This document shows, one piece after another, positions 50,139-59,200 of a DNA stretch of 64,000 nucleotides. The notes under the pieces were generated by a model. The model worked only from the letters and a program-made list of their open reading frames with translations, had not been told where the DNA came from and searched no databases. The stretch comes from Paralvinella palmiformis. Its lineage: Eukaryota; Annelida; Polychaeta; Terebellida; Alvinellidae. Position 1 is the first letter of the stretch. Each line of letters starts with the position of its first letter. The stretch is taken from the NCBI GenBank assembly GCA_025642065.1, contig JAODUP010000012.1, positions 3,339,501 through 3,403,500 of the forward strand, given 5' to 3'. The position numbers and the translations under genes are program-made.

Positions 50139-53100
50139 GGGCAGTATAGAACATATTATAATTATTGCTTAATTATAAATCTCGCAACAGCTTTTAGCTG
50201 ACTAATTATTTCAAATTAATATTACTCCATTATTGTCTTTAGTCGCGACTTTCTTTAAGCTTTTCTGTATCGTCATTTAGCACTACCTAATAAATGGATT
50301 GACCTCCAACCAGCAACACATACACGTTGAGACTAATGGGCCAAAGTAACTAAGGGATTAAAGACCAAAGGCCAGATCCCGATAATACAGACATTGTTTG
50401 TGCTCATATATGTACTTGGGTCATCATGTTCATCTGAGGTCATTTATCTATTTGCTAGCTCAATCAATCAATCAATCAAGTTTATTCACAACATATACAG
50501 GTATAATTTCATATTTACATATAAAGTGGCATTACTGAATATAGTATATGTTGCAGGGTGTTGCTTGGACAATGATGCTGACCGTCTTCCAGCAACACCC
50601 TATAACACTTAAACAATAAAAAAAATTCTGGAGTGAAACACGGCATGCACAGGAGGAACATCAACACTAATACACAGTATCAGTGTAGTCCATTTGCAAT
50701 TTTTCACGCCAGCACCATGTGTATCTAATTGCAGCGATGTGGTACCATCCATCAGGTTTGCAAATATGAAGATTTATGTACCAAATGAAAATCAGTTTGG
50801 ATCATATGCACTTATCAGAGTACGAACATTGAATAACGTAAAAGGCCATCTTCTTTGGTACATTTTGTGTGAAAGTTTGTATTCTTGAAAATGTGCACAA
50901 TTATAACCAACAAAGTTTTATCTTTGGACATGGTGTCATCAGATTAAGTTTATAACCAGTCAACGATTATTTTACAAATACACTGTTACTCACAAAAATA
51001 TGTAAATATCCACGTTTTATGTTGTTGTTTGGACCTCATTAATTAAATATGACCAGAATATGGTGCCAAACATATTGGCAGAGACCAATTTTCTAAGCTT
51101 AAGTATTGCCTTTCATCCATTCGCGTTTTCTATGGTCTAGTTCTTATTTCAGAATAGCAATTGGTTAATTGAAATATGTGATCTTACATACAACTGGCAA
51201 TAAGTCACTAATCCAATAATTAGTCCATACATACCAAGTAATTGCTTGCCATGCAATTAATTGCAGATTGGTTAATCAGGCTGGCAGGCAGCATTGTGTT
51301 GTTCTGGGAGATCTCTGGTAATAATGTTATTGTTTGTACTTAGTGAGAACAGCAGCTTATGTTGGCATAAGAAATCATGCAGAATACAAAGCTATTAATC
51401 CCCCCAATGTTTTCCATGCATTCAGTTAGAATTACAGCTTGTCGTGATCATAACAAACGAATTCAACATGCCAACCTGATAATCTAGTCTAATTGACATT
51501 TTATCTTCATATAAAAGTGCTGGTAATATATTTTGAGCTCACACTTTAAAGGAAGACCGAACGAATGATAGTTAAATACAGTTAATATTCTCACTGCTCT
51601 GATGTATTTTTGCTGAGAACAGAAAAAAGGTAATTAATTGTATGCTAGCTTACTGTAGATTTTGTGTTTAGGTTTTTTCAACTTATGTCATGTTTAATGT
51701 GTGAAAACTACTTTTATTTGCAAAGATAGTTCTCTTTCTACAGATAAAGAAGTGCTTGAATAAAATAAATGCCATTAAAATAATTTTGCATTGAAAATTA
51801 ATAAACTGTTTGCCACAACTGTAATATAATCGATTCTTTAAATGAAAGAAGGTTGGCACTTCGATTGCAGCATTTTGGAGGTGGCACATGATGAGATTAA
51901 GTGAAAGTTATATGTTTTTTTTTTAGAAGATGACAAGGATATATCGGTTTTGGTCCATGTTGTCTGTTGTTATGGTTGTGACTGCTCTAAAGCGTGCACC
52001 TCAGAGGAAGCCCATGCAGGTCAGAAATGTGCGTGTCGACTTCCAGAAGCAGATTCATGACCTAAAACAGAACCTGGGTCTCGTATCAAGGCAGCTTATG
52101 ATGCAGCAGTTCTACGTGGAGGAGCAGACAAGATCATCGGGTGACTCTGGTCTAAAACGCATCCGCACAGATCGCCAGGGCACACAGTCCTATCACTCGG
52201 CCAGTCACTCTAACCGTTGGACACTAGCCGCCATCCACAATCACCCCGAATATGATAATCTGTTGGGTTTTGGTGAGATGATTGCTGTGCTCAATGGCAT
52301 TGAGTTCCGTACGCGTCATAATGATTACCATCTACGCATGCGACATCCAACAAAACGAGATACGGTCAAGGATATTCCCTTTCCCGATGTGCCTCCACAA
52401 GTCTCTGAACTTAAAAAGGAAGAGGACCAGGCTATAGAGATGCGCGAATGGTTTAAGGCTTGGCGAGATCAGGATTACTCGGTCAGGGATTACAGGCGAT
52501 ATTTCCGACCAGTACTCTGTTACTTAGAGGGAACTTGGACAAACTCGGCTCAGACTTCACTGAATGAACCTTTCCAGAGTGAACGGCATCACATCGATGC
52601 TACCAGCTGGCTTAATCTTGCGGACAAAGTAATCAGTTCTGATCAATTCCTTGCGCTACTTAAACATTTCTCTTAATGATGAACCAATAATCACTATTGT
52701 TCTATATAAGATCTAGATGCAGAAAAATCATTAGCAGTGAAAGAATCTTCCCTTTCAATGTATGTCTGACCCCCCACAAAATGGTTATTGTTTCAGATCC
52801 GCTTCACTTCCTATTCTGGTTCTAAGGATGGTTTGGAGAACCTAGCTTATCTGCCAACCACTTTGATGACGCTGATAAATGGCACACAGCCAGTTCTGGC
52901 TCAGTGGAACTTCGCCATTTTGTGTCATCCTTTGTCAGGTGATTTACCATTGAATAGGCTGCACGTCATCGACGATCTAAAAACACGAATGTCACATGGC
53001 ATGATGACAATGGAGCAATATGAAGCCTCAAGAGCAGCTCGTTATCAGGTTCGGCTTTCACTTATATGTTCAACAGTTTTGTTGTAAATTCAGTTTTTTT

Positions 53101-53254
53101 AAATAATTAACTATGTTCATTTTACATAAATGATTGATTATTTTGCATATGTGTTTGCTTATGGATGAATTAATGATGGATGAATGTTGCTTAATGACAC
53201 ATCGTTACAATTTAGGCCATTCAGTGTCCTTGTGTTTGCTTATGGAGCTATCTC

Positions 53255-53292
<38 letters not shown>

Positions 53293-56200
53293 TTTACAAA
53301 TCTTTTTTCTGATGATAGCTCTTTGGTTCTGTAATGGCTTATTTGTTTTATGGTCATTTTAGGTGGCAACATTTGACACAGACAGATGGCAAGATGGTAG
53401 CAGCCAGTGGAGTCTTCTCGACCACCTGATGGAGGAAATACCAGGCAGAGATGGCTATAGTGGCTCCATTAATGATACTCTGTTTGATGACACTGCATTT
53501 CCATACCAGAATACGGGTGACGAGTCAACCGCTGAATGTTGCCTACTATCACCGGTGGTACAAAGTGAAGAAGGCAGGTGCCCTCGGACTTCATACTCGT
53601 CACCGGGGTTTCTCGGATCAAAATCTCTTTGTGGCACAGACCACTGATCCTAAAGTGGCTGGTCTAAATCTGGACAACTGTAAAGGTTGGTAATTTTAAG
53701 CTACATCTTTCATGGAGTATGTGATTCTTTCTAGTGATGTGACTTAATAAATCAGATATTTGGCTTTCTGTTAAACCAAACATCATATGCATTTAAATTT
53801 TAATATGTTTCTTTAAAAAAAATAAAAATATTTAAATTTTTTTTAAAAAAAAGGCCCTAAACATGCAAACCCAGACCTGGGGGGCCATTGTGGTAGGGTG
53901 GCATTAGAGTGGGGGAGGCATTTTTGGCAGACGCCCTTGTGGGTGGTTAATTACACATGGCTTTTGGTCAATTGTTAACCCCAACTATCACTTTATTTAA
54001 TCTATCACTGATCTCACGATCAACATTATCATGATTGCCGCCTAATGACCCTGACATTTCACAGTCAGCGTATGGCGATAATACCGGGAATATTTATATG
54101 GCAATGTATGTTATTCGTATTGCATAAGCATTGACATTGGCTGAATAATGGGGGTTGGATAATTGGGGGCATTATCATGGGAGGAAATCGGGTCGTTATC
54201 AAAGGATGGGGGTAAGAGCAGTTGGCGACTGTTCGCAGGTGATGGATGGTGGGGTTAGACTGTATATATCAGTTAATTGGTAATACAACTATTTTCATGC
54301 ATAATTTAAAATAATTTTGTTGCCTTTTTTCTTGACTGTCGAGCTATTTCTGTGTAAGCAAACAATTATGGAAGCAATTCCTATTGTTTCATTTGTGCTT
54401 ATTAAATCTAATCACATGATTCATATATGTATGGTCAGTTTGGTCAGATGATGCTGTAGTTATCTCATTATGATCACTGTCACAGTAGTTTATACCCTCA
54501 GAATGGATTTAAAATGCTATCATAGTACATAATTTAGTGAGTTGGCAGTGCTGTTTAATGTGGTCAGCCACCGACAAGAAGGAACATATGTTTCCCACAT
54601 GTTATGAGCCAGGATACAAATCTCTGAACCATACTGGGGAAAGGTGAACACTTCTCGTTCAAATTCCAAATGGGAACTGGAAAACCACCAATGGACAGTT
54701 GAATACCTTAAGTTCCAAAAACTCTATCAGTTATACTATATTGTGCCTAGCGTTAGCTTACCATTTGATATGATTTGTTTTTTGCTTGTTTCACTGCAGG
54801 AGATAAATGTGTCACTTTGGTCTCAAAAGTGGACATATGCGATTCCTCTGGAGATTGTTTACATGACACCACTCAGTAAGTGGAATCCCTACAATATTCA
54901 ACACCGAGGACTTGCTGGGTCTGAAAATGGTAGACAAGTCCTGATAGGTCCTAAAGGTCAACGGAATGGAGGACCACATCCTAATTGGGCATATAATGGA
55001 ACTAACCATAAGAAGTTTTACCATACACCAGTATCATTTTTTCTGGATCAATTGGATATCAGTCCTGGTGACACTGTTAAGAATAACATACATGTCCTTG
55101 ATGGGAATGATAGGGTGAGAGCTGTGCGACCTTCAGGATTCTGGATTCACCTTCCAGAGATTCCGGGGGTTGGTGTATTACGCCAGAGATATCCCATAAT
55201 GCCTCTGCACGAGGAGGGCAGCAGTGTCTGGAAGGAACTTGATGCCCTAAAGGATATCGTCCTTAATCCAAACAAGTATCAACAGATGATGTACGAGGAC
55301 AGAAAGTGCTCCAATCAATGCCCTACCACGACCAAATCGCCAGTCACCAAGGAACCACAAGAAGCTCCAGAAAAAATACTGCTGCCTGTACTGTCGAAGT
55401 TAAATGTGACAGCAATGTTTGTCACTCAGGAGTCTTCTCCAGCCTGGGGAAGACACGAGCATCACTTCACCCTATCAGTAGATCAGGTTCAAGAACTTGA
55501 GAAAGGCAACCTCGCCCAAGTTATAACAGAGGAAGCAAATGGTCACAGCCATGATCTAACACTATATAAGATTGGTAATAAATATATGATGGGCCACTGC
55601 GATTGTCAGATCTCCTGTTTTGATGGTCATGGGAGAAGAGTGTTTTTCATCAAATAGAAACTAAACCGGTGCTGTGAATAATGATTGTTAGTTACTTGTT
55701 TGGTGTATTTCTTTGTTTTAATGGCTCTTCCTGTAATAAAACTGTCATATTTATAGACTAGTATTATTTATCCTTTAAACCTACAGACTGTAATGTACAT
55801 ATGAAGCCTATCCTGACCACATATTTCAAAGACTTCCTGAACACAAAAAAAAAAACCATTCATAAACTTTTTACCACCCCTCCCCGAAGGTTCCAAATTA
55901 AAGTTGTTTTCACATTTTGTGTTGTTTTTTTAAACGTTTTTAATGGAAAAATTGAAATGTTATTTTATGAATAATTTTGTTCAGGTATTATTATATTACA
56001 TATTATTTGCACAGTGCCTTTGAATGGCTCCTGCTAGTAAGGGCGCTTTATTAAATATACATTATTATTATTATAATTATCAGACATTCGAAAATCCCCT
56101 TAGTATAATATAAATGGATTGTCATGTTCCTGGTTTTAAGGCATGAAAAAGGAAAATTTGGGTTAAAAATTTTTCTTTTTTTTGGAAAAAGGGTTTTTAT

Positions 56201-59200
56201 TGCTAAACCTTTTGCCTTGGACCTTTCTTTTTTTAAAAGGGCCAAATCTTTTTTTTTTTTCTTTTCATCCGTCATTAAATTGTTTAATTATATACTTTGT
56301 TGTTAGGATCAGTGGGAACCCAAGACAATGTTTGTCCATCAGTTTCCATAAGTGATAACAGAAACATTTATATATAAATATATATATATATTGTGTGATT
56401 GTTTACTAATAACAGCTGGGAACCAGATAAACACAGCTGGATGGTCACAGATGCTCTTCGATCACTCATTGTACAGCTGGAGTTCAAAAGACAAGGAAAG
56501 ACAGTCTTCAAATCAGTTAACTTTGCTGGATATATTGGAATTGTAACAGGAATCAAGTCTGTATGTATATAACCTCTGTGTGTGTGTTTTTGTGTGTGTG
56601 TGTGTGGTAAATAGAGAGAGAGAGAGAGATAACCAATATATTCTCTAATATATATCTGTATAACGGTTTGTGTGATTGTCTATTACAGAAGCTATTTACC
56701 TTAACCATGAATGACAGGTTTGCTATTGATGGTGGCTATGTAGGTATGTACAGCTAGTACTACTCCAACTAAGCTTATTTTCAATTTAAGCTAATTTTAT
56801 GTATACACCTGTTTGCTTAATTGGCATATTTGAAAGAAAGCTTGACTGGTTCAAAAATGATCAAAATGATCATTCCTCTTACTGCCGATAGGCATCCTGG
56901 AATGGATTCTTGGCATCCGTGATTCCAGATGGATCGGATTCTTGACTCGAGATGTGATGGAGAATGCTACTGGTTATGAGATGGCAAAACATATGTTAAC
57001 CGACACACCATTGCTCAGTCCCACTTATTTCATTCTTGGTGGAAACTCTAGCAGACAAGTATTTGTCTTGTGTGTGTGTGTAGTGTGTGTGTTTCAGACA
57101 TGAGGTCAAATACATTTATATTAATATTTGGAAGTATTTAAATACTTTTTTTAAGTATTTGTATTTGACATTTAGAAATTTAAAGTATTTGTATTTAAAT
57201 ACTTTCCTAAAGTATTTGATATCATAGGATAATTGCAATTAAAAGAATTCTTGACTGAATTCTTAAAAGTCAAGCAATTGTACTGTGTCCTTTGGTAATT
57301 CACCGAGAAATGATGGCAAGGTTAAGTCAATTCAGCAATCATATGAAAAGTCATTGAGATAGTAGACCATTGAGACCACTGAAGGGTAGTTCACAAGAAA
57401 CCACTACCTTACTCGTCAGTTGTCACTGCGATGTAGTTAGCAATAACGAGACTCCCTCATCCCTTGCACTCATCTGCCTGTCATTTTTTTATCAATGTTT
57501 CCATGCCCCAGTTAATTAAACTGAACTGCCTGGTGACTGCCAAATTTGGTGAGCAGTAATTGTTTCAAATGTTTGCTTTGCTATTAACCTATGGATTAAG
57601 AGAAGGCAGCGGCTTCTCAACTCTGGTAGTATCTTCATCATAGTCATATATAATGTAATTAGATGTTCGACCCTTTGAATGGAAACAATGTGAAAATGAC
57701 AATAAATTAGATGTTTCGAACTCTTGGTTTATCGTTTTGTTTCTTTTACCTAGTAATGTATCCTGAAACGGAAAATGTTTGAAATACTTTTCAATGTATT
57801 TGTATTTAAATACATTTGCATTTAAAAGTATTTATATTTGACTCGCTCAAAAGTATTTGTATTTTAGTACATTTCAATGTATTTGACCCCGTGTATTGTG
57901 TGTGTGTGTGTGATTTAATTTCTAAAATCTGTTGTGGATAGTGTGGATATTATTTAGTAAATTATTTAAGGAATAATTTCTCAGAGATTATATTACTTAA
58001 CTCTGTCTATTATCAGGCCTGTGTCATCACACGATCCAGAAAGAAGGCACTGGATGTATGGGATTTAGGTACCAGGAACAGCTCGTGGTACATTCTAGAG
58101 ACAAATTATGATAACTGGAAAAAAGCACTGTTTGTTGATGATAGAAGAACTGCAGCTCATAAGTGTCTTAATAAACTAACCCAAAAGGTATGCATCATCA
58201 ACTCATTGTAAACCAATTAGCTTGTATGAACCAATGCATAGATTGCATACATAGACTATTGATGAAGATGATGATGATGATTGGTGTTTTACGGCCACTT
58301 TTGTGCAACATGATAGGCTAAATGGGCCGAGCGACCTCCAAAGGTAATGAAGCGAAGTCAAAGATGAAACACCCATCAGATATGCCCATACTGAGATTCG
58401 AACTCGGGTGGTAGTGATCTGTGATCCAATGCCCTACTAGTTAAACCAGAGGCATAGACTATAATTAATTATAATACTGTTGGGATCAGTTACAACACAA
58501 CTGTGTTATATGGTTTACTGCAGTTCTAGTAAGAAAAGATTAATGTTCATTAAATATATAATTCTTTTCTTACTACAGGCATACTGATTAATACATATAC
58601 ATGCACACACACACATACAGTTTGTCAATAATGCCAGTTCATCATTTTGAAGCATAATTCCCACAAATGGAAAATATCCAAGGAAAACTTAAAAAACGAA
58701 TCCTTGAAGTACTGAATGTAGAGATGAAAACAATTGGAGGAAACAACTAGACTATCTTACTTTAGAACCTAGTGATCTTGCTAAATAGTGATGGGTGCCT
58801 CCATGGCCTAACTGGTAGTGCAGTTGGCCACATATCTATAGGATCTGGGTTCAAACCGCAGCCGGGTTCAAACCACAGCTGTAATCTCGGGGTGGGCATA
58901 GCTGAAGGGTGTTTCGTCTTTGACTTCGCCTCATTACCTTTGGAGGTTGCTCCACCCATTTAGCCTATGTTGTGCACAAAATTGGCCATAAAACAACAAC
59001 ATTTTGGCCAAATACTGACAAGTTGATTACCTCAATTTGTTATATTACCCAGTAGTCATGTATGTAATTAAATTATGATACAACAAATATAATTTGCATA
59101 TTTTTGGCTATACTATATGAATATTAATATGACATATATTGTATAACATCAGACTCTGAATATTGCATGACAGGTTGTAGAACTTAACTTCCGGTACAGG

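Larger units (their letters stand above)
47754..51509. other. ASAH1 intron 7, part before the nested gene
   Basis: No exon recognised. It holds a LINE 3' end (48418-48665), microsatellites at 47879-47900, 49227-49270 and 49985-50138, a piece of a dispersed repeat (about 49400-49465, shared with 4143-4200), and (CAAT)n at 50459-50479 followed by AAGTTTATTCACAACATATA, which looks like the end of another LINE in minus orientation. Confidence 0.5.

Noticed and set aside
54644..54799. Upstream extension of the last exon frame of the nested gene
   Set aside because: A polypyrimidine-CAG acceptor at 54799 and loss of coding character before it show that the extension is intronic.
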